Part shown: piece by piece, positions 17,881 to 27,052 of the stretch
Numbering within the stretch: the stretch's first letter is position 1
Layout of the letters: each line of letters opens with the position of its first letter
Assembly (NCBI GenBank): GCA_934129885.1
Contig: CAKOWU010000007.1
Span: forward strand, 1-64,000
Direction of reading: 5' to 3'
Source of the DNA: an uncultured Bacilli bacterium
Lineage (GTDB): Bacteria > Bacillota_I > Bacilli_A > RF39 > UBA660
DNA: 64,000 bases
Translations under genes and position numbers: made by a program
The notes under the pieces: generated by a model
Database searches by the model: none
Told to the model about the DNA's origin: nothing
Seen by the model: the letters and a program-made list of their open reading frames with translations, nothing else

Positions 17881-18612
17881 TTAATTAGGATCCATCCAAT
17901 TTACTGTAGCACCCGTTGCACCCCATGGAGAGCCATCTATAGTATTTTCTTTAAGATTTATGTTGATAGTGGTTAGGTTTGGTACTTCGTAAAAGGCGGT
18001 TCTATCCATATTTACTATACCGCTACCGATATTGACTTCTGTTAAACTGTCCATAGCCCAAAAAGCATATGTTTGTATTGTGGTTACACTATCCGGGATA
18101 GTTATTTTTTTAATACCACAATCAAGTACAAAAGAAGCACTTACAATTTTCTTTACATTGTCTGGTATTACTACTTCTGCTTTTGAACTATTACCATAGG
18201 ATATTAAAGTAGTATTATCGACATTTCCATTTTCGTCTCTTGCGTATATAAAAGCATCATCGCCTTCTATTAAGTTAGCGGACGCAATCGTATGATATAA
18301 ATTTTTGACGGTTGATGGTATTTTTAAACTTTTTAAATCACAAAGTTCAAAAGCACCACCACCAATAGTTTTTAGTCCTTCATGAAGAATAAGCCCATCA
18401 GAAAATGAGCCGGTCCACGCAAAAGCATAATCTCCTATTTCTTTGACGCTACTAGGAATTTCTAAAAAATTAATTCGGTTATTATGAAAAGCCTGACTAC
18501 CAATATATATTAAAGTATTTGGGAATATAATGTTTTTTATACCATTGCTATCAAATGCATTATTACCTATTTTAGTAATTGTTAAATTATTTATCTGGCT
18601 GGGTATTTTTAT
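17881..18612 (-). pseudogene. 5'-truncated BspA-type leucine-rich-repeat protein
   Basis: An open frame of about 243 codons encodes LRR_5 repeats (IGNNAFDSNGIKNIIFPNT, IPSSVKEIGDYAFAW, IPDNVKKIVSASFVL, IPDSVTTIQTYAF). It begins directly after an in-frame TAA at 18613-18615 in the middle of a repeat (IKIPSQINNLTITKIG). There is no ATG or ribosome-binding site near the start, so the exported N-terminus is lost. The end (NTIDGSPWGATGATVNW) matches the end of the second LRR remnant at 57714-58337 (NTIEGAPWGASNAIVNW). Both are probably decayed members of one surface-protein family. I see nothing else in 18613-18787. Confidence 0.8.
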
Positions 18613-18787
18613 TTAGGGAAACACTCTTTTTACTCCTCTCACTAGTAATATACAATGTAAGTAGGGCAAATTACTTCTTCAAATTGCATTTTTTTTAATT
18701 TTCTAAAATTAATTTTCAATATTAATACATGCTCATATAAAGTCAAAGCGAGCAAAAAAAACCATCATATTTCTATGACAGCCTATC

Positions 18788-20095
18788 TTAAAACGGCATC
18801 TTAAGAGTACCATTATTTAATTTTTTCATCATTAACTTCATTTGTTCAAATTGTTTTAAAAGCCTATTTACATCCTCAACCTCTAAACCACATCCACCAG
18901 CAATTCTCTTCTTACGACTCGCCTTCAAAATATCCGGATGTCTTCTTTCATAAGGTGTCATAGAAAGAACTATTGCCTCAATGTGTGCCATTTGTTTCGG
19001 ATCAATACTAACATTATTAAGTCCCATCTTGCGTGCTCCAGGTAACATCTTAATAATATTCTCAAGCGGTCCTAGTTTCTTAATCTGATTAAGTTGAACA
19101 AGAAAATCCTCCAAATCAAACTTACCCTTTTGCATCTTAGAAGCAACTTTAACAGCATCCTCATCATCAAGTATCGCAGAAGCCTTATCTGCAATACTCA
19201 TCAAATCCCCCATATCTAAAATCCTGTTAGCCATACTTTCTGGATGAAACTTCTCAAGACCATCCATCTTTTCAGACACACCAATAAACTTAATAGGAAT
19301 ATTAGTCAAATGCCTAATAGAAAGTGCCGCTCCACCTTTAGTGTCACCATCCATTTTAGTCAAAATAGCACCAGTAAGCGGGAGTCTATTATTAAAGCCT
19401 TCTATAACATTAATAGCGTCCTGACCAGTCATACTATCAACAACAAGCAATATCTCATTAGGAGAAGTCTCTCTATTAATCTCCTCTAATTCCTCCATTA
19501 GCTCCTCATCAACATGTAACCTACCAGCAGTATCTATCAAAATATAATTATATCCATTAGCGGAAGCATACTCTAAAGCATTCTTTGCAATAACCACAGG
19601 GTCGCCTTTACCCTCACTATAAACTTCAATATTAAGTTCCTTACCTATCTGTTTAAGTTGCTCTATCGCCGCAGGCCTATATACATCACAGGCAACCATA
19701 AGAGGCTTAACCCCATAATTTTTACGTACAAAATTAGCCAGTTTACCAGTAGTAGTAGTCTTACCGCTACCCTGAAGACCAGTCATCATAGCCACCGTCC
19801 TGCCTTTAACAAGTATTAGTGGTTCATCTTCCTTACCAAGTAAATAGATAAGTTCATCTCTTACAATCTTAACAAATACCTCTCCAGGCTTTAAACTCTT
19901 TTGAACATCTTCTCCAAGAGCCTTTTCCTTAACATTATTTATAAACTCCTTAACAACCTTATAATTAACGTCAGCCTCTAACAAAGCAAGCCTAATCTCT
20001 CTAGTAACCTCACTAATATTGCCTTCAGTTATCTTGCCATAACCCTTTATCTTATTAACAGCACTCTGTAACCTATCCCCTAAACTTTCAAACAT
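18788..20095 (-). CDS. ffh: Signal recognition particle GTPase Ffh
   Basis: Ffh (SRP54) binds signal peptides and 4.5S RNA and delivers nascent membrane proteins to FtsY. It has the N domain, the G domain with GLQGSGKTTTTGKLA, DVYRPAA, DTAGRLHVDEE, TKMDGDTKGG and GVSEKMDGLEKFHP, and a methionine-rich M domain containing the RNA-binding ASRKKRIAGGCG. At 435 residues it is near normal length. No SRP RNA gene is seen in the window. Confidence 0.97.
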   Translation of the reverse strand: MFESLGDRLQSAVNKIKGYGKITEGNISEVTREIRLALLEADVNYKVVKEFINNVKEKALGEDVQKSLKPGEVFVKIVRDELIYLLGKEDEPLILVKGRTVAMMTGLQGSGKTTTTGKLANFVRKNYGVKPLMVACDVYRPAAIEQLKQIGKELNIEVYSEGKGDPVVIAKNALEYASANGYNYILIDTAGRLHVDEELMEELEEINRETSPNEILLVVDSMTGQDAINVIEGFNNRLPLTGAILTKMDGDTKGGAALSIRHLTNIPIKFIGVSEKMDGLEKFHPESMANRILDMGDLMSIADKASAILDDEDAVKVASKMQKGKFDLEDFLVQLNQIKKLGPLENIIKMLPGARKMGLNNVSIDPKQMAHIEAIVLSMTPYERRHPDILKASRKKRIAGGCGLEVEDVNRLLKQFEQMKLMMKKLNNGTLKMPF

Positions 20096-20119
20096 AAATT
20101 ATCTATCACCTCAAAAATC

Positions 20120-20518
20120 CTATTCATAACTACTACTATAACCATCCGTACAGTAATCACTACCACACTTTAAATATGGCACATAACTCATTTTACTATT
20201 GTCACGCCTATAAAAAACATAGCCATCACACTCTTTTCCCTTCTCATCAGTAAGCGTATTAATCAAATTTTTATCCTTTAAAGTATCTAAACTAACATAC
20301 CCCTCATCTCCATTATCTAAAGGTTTATGATAATTCAAAACATACCCAGCTCCAGCACTCTTTAAAGTATTTTCTAAATCAACATAAGACTTACTACTAG
20401 GACCCTCAAAAATTTCTTTAAACGACTTATTATACATAAACATCGTTATAAATATACAAAGCATAATAGTTACCAAAAAAAGCATACTTTCTTTTAAACC
20501 AAAACCATATTCATTCAT
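20120..20518 (-). CDS. Single-pass membrane protein of unknown function
   Basis: The 132-residue protein starts at the ATG at 20518 behind AGGGGATG; an in-frame GTG at 20536 overlaps the stop of the gene in front. A membrane segment lies near the N-terminus (about 10-30) and an extracytoplasmic domain follows, with Cys pairs near the end (ECDGY, CGSDYCTDG). The N-terminus is reminiscent of a prepilin but has no clear prepilin peptidase site. It is 24 bp in front of ffh and probably in one operon with it. Confidence 0.65.
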   Translation of the reverse strand: MNEYGFGLKESMLFLVTIMLCIFITMFMYNKSFKEIFEGPSSKSYVDLENTLKSAGAGYVLNYHKPLDNGDEGYVSLDTLKDKNLINTLTDEKGKECDGYVFYRRDNSKMSYVPYLKCGSDYCTDGYSSSYE

Positions 20519-20535
20519 CTTTTCATCCCCTAACA

Positions 20536-21033
20536 CTACACCAAGGACTCTTTATTAAGAAGGATCTTATCATATAGAATCGCAACACTTAAATTAAATG
20601 AAGGCTCACTTTCTATTTTAGTCATAAGTTCATCATATTTTTCTTCCTTTAAATAATCAGAAAAAAACGAAGAATCATAACTCTTTACCACCTTATTTTT
20701 CTTAAGAATAGTCTTTAAATACGAAATACTAGAAGATATATTTTTATAATTACCACTATCTTCAAAAATTTTAATAACCCTAATCATCTCAAAAGTTATA
20801 AGTTCATGACCATAATTACTCTTAAAATATTCATTTAAAAGTTTATACTGTTCCCTGTATTCTTCATCATTAGTTAAATAATTAAAATCCTCATTATAAA
20901 GTGCAAGCACTAACTTTACAACATCATACTTTTTATAATCATACTTAACAGCCGTCTTTAAAATAGCCTTTGTAACGTTATTATATAATGAGTTAGAAAA
21001 CTCCTGCTTTATTCGTATATCCTTGTAATTCAT
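20536..21033 (-). CDS. Hypothetical cytoplasmic helical protein
   Basis: A 165-residue, highly charged protein rich in Lys, Tyr and Asn, with no membrane segment or recognised motif. It is the first gene of a short unit that continues into the membrane protein at 20120-20518 (start and stop overlap) and then ffh. I do not recognise it. Confidence 0.65.
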   Translation of the reverse strand: MNYKDIRIKQEFSNSLYNNVTKAILKTAVKYDYKKYDVVKLVLALYNEDFNYLTNDEEYREQYKLLNEYFKSNYGHELITFEMIRVIKIFEDSGNYKNISSSISYLKTILKKNKVVKSYDSSFFSDYLKEEKYDELMTKIESEPSFNLSVAILYDKILLNKESLV

Positions 21034-21109
21034 AATTTATCATCCCTCTAAATTCATAATCTGATTATATCATTTTGCCTATTACCAGTCAATGGAGAAA
21101 CAAAATCAA

Positions 21110-21138
21110 TTGCAACTTTCCAAATTATATAGTATAAT
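21110..21138 (+). promoter_or_regulatory. SigA-type promoter
   Basis: TTGCAA (21110-21115), 17 bp, TATAAT (21133-21138), placed 24 bp before the start codon of the small membrane protein gene at 21163. Confidence 0.75.
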
Positions 21139-21162
21139 TAAGAAAATGAGGAGGCTACAAAC

Positions 21163-21504
21163 ATGAACGATTTATTTGACGAATTAAGTAGTAGTGATGA
21201 TAACACAACCCCTGCAGTTTCAGGAAAAAAAGATAATAACTTTCCTAAAATCATAAATGAAGAAGAAGATGAACTAGAAAAAACAATGGAAATAGAAGTG
21301 CTAGATCTAAACTTTGGCTCTGTTTCAAATGAAATAGATAATATTTATGAAAACAAAAAATCAAAAAAAAGAAAAGTGTTTTTACCTATAAACATATATG
21401 AAGATCATATTATACAAAGAACCTTTGTAAACTGTTCCATCCTAGGTTTTATTACTCTTTTCTTTAGTTATGGAGAAATTATATACATACTAACACATAT
21501 TTAA
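21163..21504 (+). CDS. Acidic tail-anchored protein of unknown function
   Basis: A 113-residue protein with an acidic, disordered N-terminal 70 residues, a basic patch KKSKKRKV, and one membrane segment near the C-terminus (about 90-110). It has its own promoter and a GAGGAGG ribosome-binding site. It converges on sigK, with only one base between the stop codons. I do not recognise it. Confidence 0.7.
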   Translation: MNDLFDELSSSDDNTTPAVSGKKDNNFPKIINEEEDELEKTMEIEVLDLNFGSVSNEIDNIYENKKSKKRKVFLPINIYEDHIIQRTFVNCSILGFITLFFSYGEIIYILTHI

Positions 21505-21505
21505 A

Positions 21506-22255
21506 CTATGCCCTTTTATCTTTCATAAACTCTCGGAGCATCTTCGTAAGTGCTCTTTTTTCTATTCTAGAAACATAACTTCTAGATATTCCAAGCTTTC
21601 TAGCAATCTCTCTCTGTGTTATCTCCTCTTTGCCATCAAGACCATACCTTTTAATAATTATATCCTTTTCTCTATCCGTCAAAATCTTAAAATACTTACT
21701 TAAATATTTCAAATTATCCTCTCTATGTAGTTCCATCGCAAAATCAGGATCCTTCGTCTTCAAAATATCCAAAAGTGTTATCACATTTCCCTCTTTGTCA
21801 TACCCTACCGCCTCATCAATACTAACATTTTTATTATTCTTCTTATTACTTCTAAAATACATTAATATTTCATTTTCAATACACCTAGCACAATATGTCG
21901 TAAGCCTTGTTTTATGTTTAGAAGAATAACTGTCTACACCTTTAATAAGCCCAACCGTACCTATACTAATAAGATCATCCATATCCTCATTTCTATAATC
22001 ATATTTTTTAACAATATGCGCCACTAAACGAAGATTATGCTCGATAAGTTTACACCTTGCCTCCTTATCTCCCATATTAGCCTTCAATAAAGTCTCCTCT
22101 TCCTCCTCTTTAGAAAGTGGCTGCGGAAATATATTATTAGAATACGATGCCGTAAAAATGTAAAAATTACTAAATAATCTCTTTAAAAATTTTAATATAA
22201 TTATCACCTCATTTAAAGATATGCACATAACAAAGAAAAAAGTGCCTTTATGCAC
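21506..22255 (-). CDS. sigK: Sporulation sigma factor SigK-like
   Basis: SigK directs late mother-cell transcription in sporulation. The motifs PQPLSKEEEEE, NLRLVAHIVKKYDY (region 2.1), DLISIGTVGLIKGVDSY (2.2-2.4), YCARCIENEILMYFRS and the region 4 helix ITQREIARKLGISRSYVSRIEKRAL are typical of SigK. The coding frame is uninterrupted, so no skin element splits it. The true start is uncertain: the listed start gives a hydrophobic leader (IIILKFLKRLFSNFYIF) that could be a pro-sequence, and a GAGGTGAT ribosome-binding site inside it suggests initiation further in. An HTH gene overlaps upstream. Confidence 0.88.
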   Translation of the reverse strand: MHKGTFFFVMCISLNEVIIILKFLKRLFSNFYIFTASYSNNIFPQPLSKEEEEETLLKANMGDKEARCKLIEHNLRLVAHIVKKYDYRNEDMDDLISIGTVGLIKGVDSYSSKHKTRLTTYCARCIENEILMYFRSNKKNNKNVSIDEAVGYDKEGNVITLLDILKTKDPDFAMELHREDNLKYLSKYFKILTDREKDIIIKRYGLDGKEEITQREIARKLGISRSYVSRIEKRALTKMLREFMKDKRA

Positions 22256-22539
22256 TATTTTGTCGTAATTTCTTCCTTAATACCCATATCCTCTAGTTCT
22301 TTCGATATATCTTCCTTTACAAAAAGTTCAATAGGAACATTAAGTTTAAGTGATAAATAATAAAGAACCCCAAGAGAAAATGTTTGCTCCGTCTTCTCAC
22401 TTTCTATATTCGCAATAAATCCTCTAGAAAAAGTTGAATTTCTTGATAACTCCTCCTGCGTTAGATTGTTATATTTTCTAAAAATCTTTATTCTCTTCCT
22501 TGCCCGCTCATATATATAACTTATATTATCTTTTTCCAT
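22255..22539 (-). CDS. XRE-family HTH regulator
   Basis: A 94-residue DNA-binding protein with one Cro/C1-type helix-turn-helix (IKIFRKYNNLTQEELSRNS and SRGFIANIESEK) and a short acidic C-terminus. It lies directly in front of sigK, with the ends touching at 22255, so the two are probably translated from one message. It may tune sigK expression, but that is inference. Confidence 0.85.
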   Translation of the reverse strand: MEKDNISYIYERARKRIKIFRKYNNLTQEELSRNSTFSRGFIANIESEKTEQTFSLGVLYYLSLKLNVPIELFVKEDISKELEDMGIKEEITTK

Positions 22540-22666
22540 ACTACTACTTCCTTACAAATAATTTTACCAATTTATACCAGCATTTTTTATCAGCATATAG
22601 TTGCACATATATAGTAAAAATGTTAATATAATACTATAAACAAAAAACAGAAAAGGATTGGAATAA

Positions 22667-22840
22667 ATGAAATTAATAAAAGACGTAAAAATACCCGTAA
22701 TGATAATAAAAAATGGCGAAAAATTAATTATCACCACAAATGGCAAAGGATATATTACCATATCTTGTGAAAAAAATATTTTAAAAGTTGACACTACTTG
22801 TGAATCATTAAAAGAAGCCGAGGACTCTCTTAATGGATAG
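22667..22840 (+). CDS. Small putative antitoxin upstream of a Fic-family gene
   Basis: A 57-codon gene whose product starts MKLIKDVKIPVMIIKNGEKL and is probably beta-rich at the N-terminus and helical at the end (ESLKEAEDSLNG). Its last 8 bp (ATGGATAG) overlap the start of the Fic-like gene. That layout is typical of toxin-antitoxin pairs and suggests translational coupling. An AAAAGGATTGG ribosome-binding site precedes it. The sequence does not show a known antitoxin family. Confidence 0.6.
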   Translation: MKLIKDVKIPVMIIKNGEKLIITTNGKGYITISCEKNILKVDTTCESLKEAEDSLNG

Positions 22841-23375
22841 ACCAATAAACGCCGATTCACTATGGGTAGAGAATGGTATATTAAAAAATAAACAAGGCAT
22901 CACTGATCAAAACGAACTAGACCAAATAGAAGAAAAAATAGTAAAACAAAAACTTACACAAATAAAAATTAAAGAATTTAATAAAAATTCTTTAATTAAC
23001 CTGCACAAAAGCCTTTACGAAGATTTATATAACTTCGCCGGAAAACTTAGAAACGAAAACGTCGTCTATAATGATATCATGGCTTGTCAGTACGAAATAA
23101 TAGATATGTGTCTAACAGACTTATTTAACGCTGACTACTCTAACGTAGACTTCACAAAAACCTTTACATATCTTCTTAGTGAACTATATATCATACTCCC
23201 CTTTAGAGATGGTAATAGAGAAACAATAAATAAATTCCTAGAAGACTACGCCGAAAGTAAAGGCTATAGAGTATTAATACCACAAAATATAAAAAAAGAA
23301 ATAAAAGCCGCCTACTACGGTGACATAAGTAAACTATATAATATAATTTCTAGCCAAATAGAACCTACTAAATAG
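22833..23375 (+). CDS. Degenerate Fic/Doc-family protein (catalytic His missing)
   Basis: A 180-residue Fic-like protein. The fold is supported by LHKSLYEDLYNFAGKLRNENV, typical of class II/III Fic N-terminal helices, and the active-site loop at about 127-138. Fic enzymes transfer AMP or other groups using HPFxxGNGRxxR. Here the loop reads LPFRDGNRETIN, with Leu replacing the catalytic His and the GNGR core changed. It may be catalytically dead, or a regulator or decoy. The upstream gene overlaps as in toxin-antitoxin loci. Confidence 0.75.
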   Translation: MDRPINADSLWVENGILKNKQGITDQNELDQIEEKIVKQKLTQIKIKEFNKNSLINLHKSLYEDLYNFAGKLRNENVVYNDIMACQYEIIDMCLTDLFNADYSNVDFTKTFTYLLSELYIILPFRDGNRETINKFLEDYAESKGYRVLIPQNIKKEIKAAYYGDISKLYNIISSQIEPTK

Positions 23376-23380
23376 GTTCT
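23360..23380. terminator. Hairpin shared by the Fic-like gene and feoB
   Basis: AGAACCTA (23360-23367) pairs perfectly with TAGGTTCT (23373-23380). It spans the stop codon of the plus-strand gene and the end of feoB on the other strand. Confidence 0.6.
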
Positions 23381-25358
23381 ATAATATTAAATTTATAATA
23401 AAACATAAAATAATCGCACACCCTAGAGGAATAAATATAGATAAAAACGTATACTTAAGGCTTTTAGTCTCCTTAAAAATAGTAACTATCGTTGTCATAC
23501 ATGGAAAATGTATAATCGTAAAAACAAGCATACAAATCGCCGTGGTAAAAGTCCAGCCATTATCTATAAACAAAGATTTTAAATTACCAAGTGAACTAGG
23601 CTCTATTAATTGCCCAGCACCCATATACCCTACTATTATTAAAGGTATAACAATCTCGTTCGCTGGTAATCCTAAAATAAACGCTAAAACAATAACCCCG
23701 TCAAGCCCTATCAAAGCCGCTGCTGGGTCCAAAAAATTAGAAGTAACCAAAAGTAAAGAATCGCCATCAATTTTTACATTAGCCATAAACCATATTATTA
23801 AACCAGCCGAAGCGGATATATAAACCGCTCTTTTTAAAATAAATAAAGCCCGGGTAATAACCGAATGAATAATAACACTTCCTATTTTAGGCATTCTATA
23901 TGGCGGAAGTTCTAATGTAAAAGAACTCTTCTCACCCTTTAATATAGTAAGTGATAATATCTTCGTTATCAAAAAGGTAAACAATATACTAAAAATAATC
24001 AAACCAGTAAGTACCAAAGAACTAACAAATGAATTTGCACTTGTTACAATAAATAAAGAAATTATCGTTATCAAAATAGGAAATCTCCCATTACATGGAA
24101 TAAAACTATTAGTAATAATTGATAATATCCTCTCTCTTTTAGAATCAATTATTCTAGCACCTGTAACCGCCACCGCATTACAACCAAACCCCATAGACAT
24201 CGTTAAAGCCTGCTTACCGCAAGAACCACACTTACTAAAAACATTATCCAAATTAAATGCCACTCTAGGTAAATACCCTAAATCCTCAAGTAACGTAAAT
24301 AATGGAAAAAATATAAGCATAGGTGGAAGCATAACTGCCACTACCCAAGCCATCGTCCTGTATACACCATTTACTAAAACGTCCGTAACCAAATACGGCA
24401 TATGTATAAAATTAAAAAAATCTATCAAATAATCATCTAAAGTAAAAAATAAGCCATATAACAAATCAGACGGATAATTCGCACCCTTTATCGTCAAATA
24501 AAATATAAATATCAAAAGTAATATCATTAGTGGATAACCAAATACTCTACTAGTTAATATCCTATCAATAAAAATATCTCGCTTATTATAATTTTCTTTA
24601 TGAAACACCACTACCTTACCCGCAATATCCTTACTTATGTTTTGAATAGTAGTAGATATAGAAGTATTTATCTCTTCTACACCGCTGTCACACAAATACC
24701 TTCTAATCTTATCTAGTTTACTAGCCAGTTTTTCATCATTACCATAGTTCCGAGCAAAATTCTTATCACTTATTAACTTTAAAGCTTCTGCCCTACTAGA
24801 TGTATAATCATCAAGCATTCTTATCGCACTTTCTATTGTATGATTATATCTAGGTTTATAAGTTACCCTACTGTTTTCACATACATTATCCAAAGCCTCA
24901 GTTATTTTATCAAGTCCCTCTTTATTTTTTGCCACCACGGGTAAAACCGTAACATTAAGTAAATGCGATAACTCCTTATATTTTATCTCTATCCCTTTCT
25001 TTTTAGCCTCATCAACTAAATTAACACATATTACTGCCTTGTCAGTTACCTCTAAAATATTAAGTACCAAATTTAAATTTCTCTCCAAAGAAACTGCATC
25101 ACATACAATAAGCAAAGCATCATAATCATCAAAATATATAAAATCTCTAGTTACCTCTTCCTCCTTTGAATGAGCCATCAAAGAATAAGTACCAGGAAGA
25201 TCTATAAACTCATAAACCGCATCACAACCAGTTTTATAACCAGAAGCCGTATCTACTGTCTTACCAGTCCAATTACCAGTGTGCTGATGAAGACCCGTTA
25301 AAGCATTAAAAATCGTACTCTTACCAACATTTGGATTACCAACTAATCCTATTCTCAT
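23379..25358 (-). CDS. feoB: Ferrous iron transport protein B
   Basis: FeoB is the GTPase-coupled inner-membrane Fe(II) transporter. The G domain has GNPNVGKST (G1), DLPGTYSLMAHS (G3) and NLVDEAKKKG (G4). A linker helical domain is followed by two Gate domains (MSMGFGCNAVAVTGARI and GLPANEIVIPLII) and about nine membrane segments. At 659 residues it is full length. It overlaps feoA by 4 bp, giving the operon feoA-feoB. Confidence 0.95.
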   Translation of the reverse strand: MRIGLVGNPNVGKSTIFNALTGLHQHTGNWTGKTVDTASGYKTGCDAVYEFIDLPGTYSLMAHSKEEEVTRDFIYFDDYDALLIVCDAVSLERNLNLVLNILEVTDKAVICVNLVDEAKKKGIEIKYKELSHLLNVTVLPVVAKNKEGLDKITEALDNVCENSRVTYKPRYNHTIESAIRMLDDYTSSRAEALKLISDKNFARNYGNDEKLASKLDKIRRYLCDSGVEEINTSISTTIQNISKDIAGKVVVFHKENYNKRDIFIDRILTSRVFGYPLMILLLIFIFYLTIKGANYPSDLLYGLFFTLDDYLIDFFNFIHMPYLVTDVLVNGVYRTMAWVVAVMLPPMLIFFPLFTLLEDLGYLPRVAFNLDNVFSKCGSCGKQALTMSMGFGCNAVAVTGARIIDSKRERILSIITNSFIPCNGRFPILITIISLFIVTSANSFVSSLVLTGLIIFSILFTFLITKILSLTILKGEKSSFTLELPPYRMPKIGSVIIHSVITRALFILKRAVYISASAGLIIWFMANVKIDGDSLLLVTSNFLDPAAALIGLDGVIVLAFILGLPANEIVIPLIIVGYMGAGQLIEPSSLGNLKSLFIDNGWTFTTAICMLVFTIIHFPCMTTIVTIFKETKSLKYTFLSIFIPLGCAIILCFIINLIL

Positions 25359-25588
25359 ATAATATGCACCCTTATCTTGGAGGTATCATCTTTCCGTAAA
25401 GCCACAGTAGTTCCCTTTATCTGATACGCTACCATGTTCTCCCCAGCATTAAGCATAATAGGAACAATCATAGTCCCAGGTACAAAACCAATATCCATAA
25501 GTCTACCCTTTATATTTGGACTTGCTGAAAGTTCATCTATAATCGCTTGCATTCCAACATCTAAATCATTTAAATACACATAAATCAC
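25355..25588 (-). CDS. feoA: Ferrous iron transport protein A
   Basis: A 77-residue SH3-like FeoA protein thought to regulate FeoB. It shows the family motif LMDIGFVPGTMIVPI and the C-terminal VALRKDDTSKIRV. It is the first gene of the feoAB operon, and its stop overlaps the feoB start. Confidence 0.92.
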   Translation of the reverse strand: MIYVYLNDLDVGMQAIIDELSASPNIKGRLMDIGFVPGTMIVPIMLNAGENMVAYQIKGTTVALRKDDTSKIRVHII

Positions 25589-25711
25589 CCACTTACCTAG
25601 TTCTATTATATGCTAGGTATCTAAAATGGGTACAAAATAAAAATTACACACTTTTCTTAGCATTTCCCCTTTTAGCAAAACAAAAAAACCTACCAAACGG
25701 CAAGTCTCTTA

Positions 25712-25890
25712 CTAGGAATTATTCTTTTCAGGTTCTTTATCTCTTATTATTCTAACTACACTACTAGATTCTACCGTTGTTTTAGCAAGTTCTGAATTAT
25801 TAAATCTAGTAATTAATTCATCTGAAAAAATATTTTTTTAGGGCACTTTCTTTAGCACTCGCATAAAGTCCAATATATTATTGCCTTAAC
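25712..25890 (-). pseudogene. Frameshifted 3' remnant of an unknown gene
   Basis: On the minus strand one frame reads YIGLYASAKESALKKYF and a second continues SDELITRFNNSELAKTTV to a stop at 25712. The switch falls at an A7/T6 homopolymer near 25830, as in a frameshifted gene. A terminator-like hairpin (25689-25704, CCTACC/GGCAAG with wobble pairs, then T7 on the minus strand) follows. No start region remains and the family is not recognised. The rest of 25589-26111 is AT-rich with no gene visible. Confidence 0.45.
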
Positions 25891-25994
25891 TACTCTCTTA
25901 CATATAAAAATTTTCCATCGATACTTTTTTAAAATGCATTATTATTTATTTAATTTAACTATCTTTATATATTAATAATTTTCATAATAAAATA

Positions 25995-26032
25995 AAAAAA
26001 TAGGGCTCCATCAAAAATGACAGTACCCTTGT
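25995..26032 (-). terminator. Probable terminator of rpoE
   Basis: An imperfect stem bounded by AGGG/CCCT (about 26003-26030) is followed on the minus strand by ATTTTTTTATTTT. It lies about 80 bp past the rpoE stop. Confidence 0.5.
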
Positions 26033-26111
26033 TTCTACTTTTTCCTCGCATAATCATAATTATGTCAAAATATTTTCTACAAAATAAGTAACAATATATT
26101 AAAAATTAGAA

Positions 26112-26558
26112 TTAATCTTCTAATTTCATATTTTCATCTTCTTCATCTATAATAGAAAAATCCTCATCCATATCGTCATCAATATTAGAAGTATCATCGT
26201 CATCCATCTCTGGATCAATAATCTCCTCAAAATCTTCCTCTTCCTCCTCAAACGATTCTGGATTATCTTCCTCATAGATATCCTCATCATCTTCCAAAAT
26301 CACAGGAGCGGGATGATGATCTCTTAAATCCCATTTACCATCTTCTAATAAAACAAAATCTTTATCAGTAGTTAAAGACGTATAAAAATCTCCTATCTTA
26401 TCAGCATACTCATCATCACTCATATCAAGTAATGAACATATCTTTTTAAAAATTGCTGGAGTATTTAACGGTTCCTTTTCCTCCTCAAGAATATATTTAG
26501 TAAGTTCCTCGTATGAGAATTGTTCAAGTTCTTCTTTTGATAATTCATTAAGTTTCAT
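26112..26558 (-). CDS. rpoE: DNA-directed RNA polymerase delta subunit
   Basis: The delta subunit of Firmicutes RNA polymerase improves recycling and promoter selectivity. The 148-residue protein has the folded HARE-HTH N-terminal domain (about 1-80, including FYTSLTTDKDFVLLEDGKWDLRD) and a long, almost purely Asp/Glu disordered tail. The start is the ATG at 26558 (MKLNELSKEEL) after GGGAGGAATT; the frame is open further upstream without a ribosome-binding site. The DUF1934 gene directly upstream matches the ywiB-rpoE neighbourhood of Bacillus. Confidence 0.93.
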   Translation of the reverse strand: MKLNELSKEELEQFSYEELTKYILEEEKEPLNTPAIFKKICSLLDMSDDEYADKIGDFYTSLTTDKDFVLLEDGKWDLRDHHPAPVILEDDEDIYEEDNPESFEEEEEDFEEIIDPEMDDDDTSNIDDDMDEDFSIIDEEDENMKLED

Positions 26559-26598
26559 ATAATTCCTCCCTAACATCAATCCTAAACATTGTACCATA

Positions 26599-26976
26599 TT
26601 ATTTTAGGCTGTCAATACCAAATTTAAAAAATAAATCAAAATCCCCTATAAACATTTCTCCAATATATTCTTTATACCTTATATTTATCATATCATTCTC
26701 CTTTTTTACTAAATACGTATCAGTATAAATATCCATACAGCCTTCGGGACTATTATATGTAGTATGCATATTTTTATTAATACAAAAGCCCAATTTTATA
26801 TAATAGTCAGATTTTCTCTCTAAATAAACCACATCTCCCAAAGTGATAATCGTTTTAACGCCCTCATCATTAAAAATAATTTTGTTATCCTTTTTAATTC
26901 CTTTACCAGCATACTCATAAATTTCATCACTAGTTTTTAAAATCATCTTTACATTTATTTTACTCAAAAAAATCAC
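26599..26976 (-). CDS. DUF1934 family protein (YwiB-like)
   Basis: A 125-residue lipocalin-like beta-barrel protein of the DUF1934/YwiB family, role unknown. The pattern of alternating strands (IKLGFCINKNMHTTY, YLVKKENDMINIRYKEYIG) and the position just upstream of rpoE support the call. An internal ATG at codon 11 (MILKTSDEIYEY) is an alternative start. Confidence 0.78.
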   Translation of the reverse strand: MIFLSKINVKMILKTSDEIYEYAGKGIKKDNKIIFNDEGVKTIITLGDVVYLERKSDYYIKLGFCINKNMHTTYNSPEGCMDIYTDTYLVKKENDMINIRYKEYIGEMFIGDFDLFFKFGIDSLK

Positions 26977-27052
26977 CTGCCAAAATTATACAACAATTTT
27001 ACTTATAATTTCCACAAAAACACAAATAATAATGTTAGAAATGGGTGATCGA

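Noticed and set aside
21506..22255. sigK interrupted by a skin-like element
   Set aside because: The coding frame from region 2 to region 4 is continuous.
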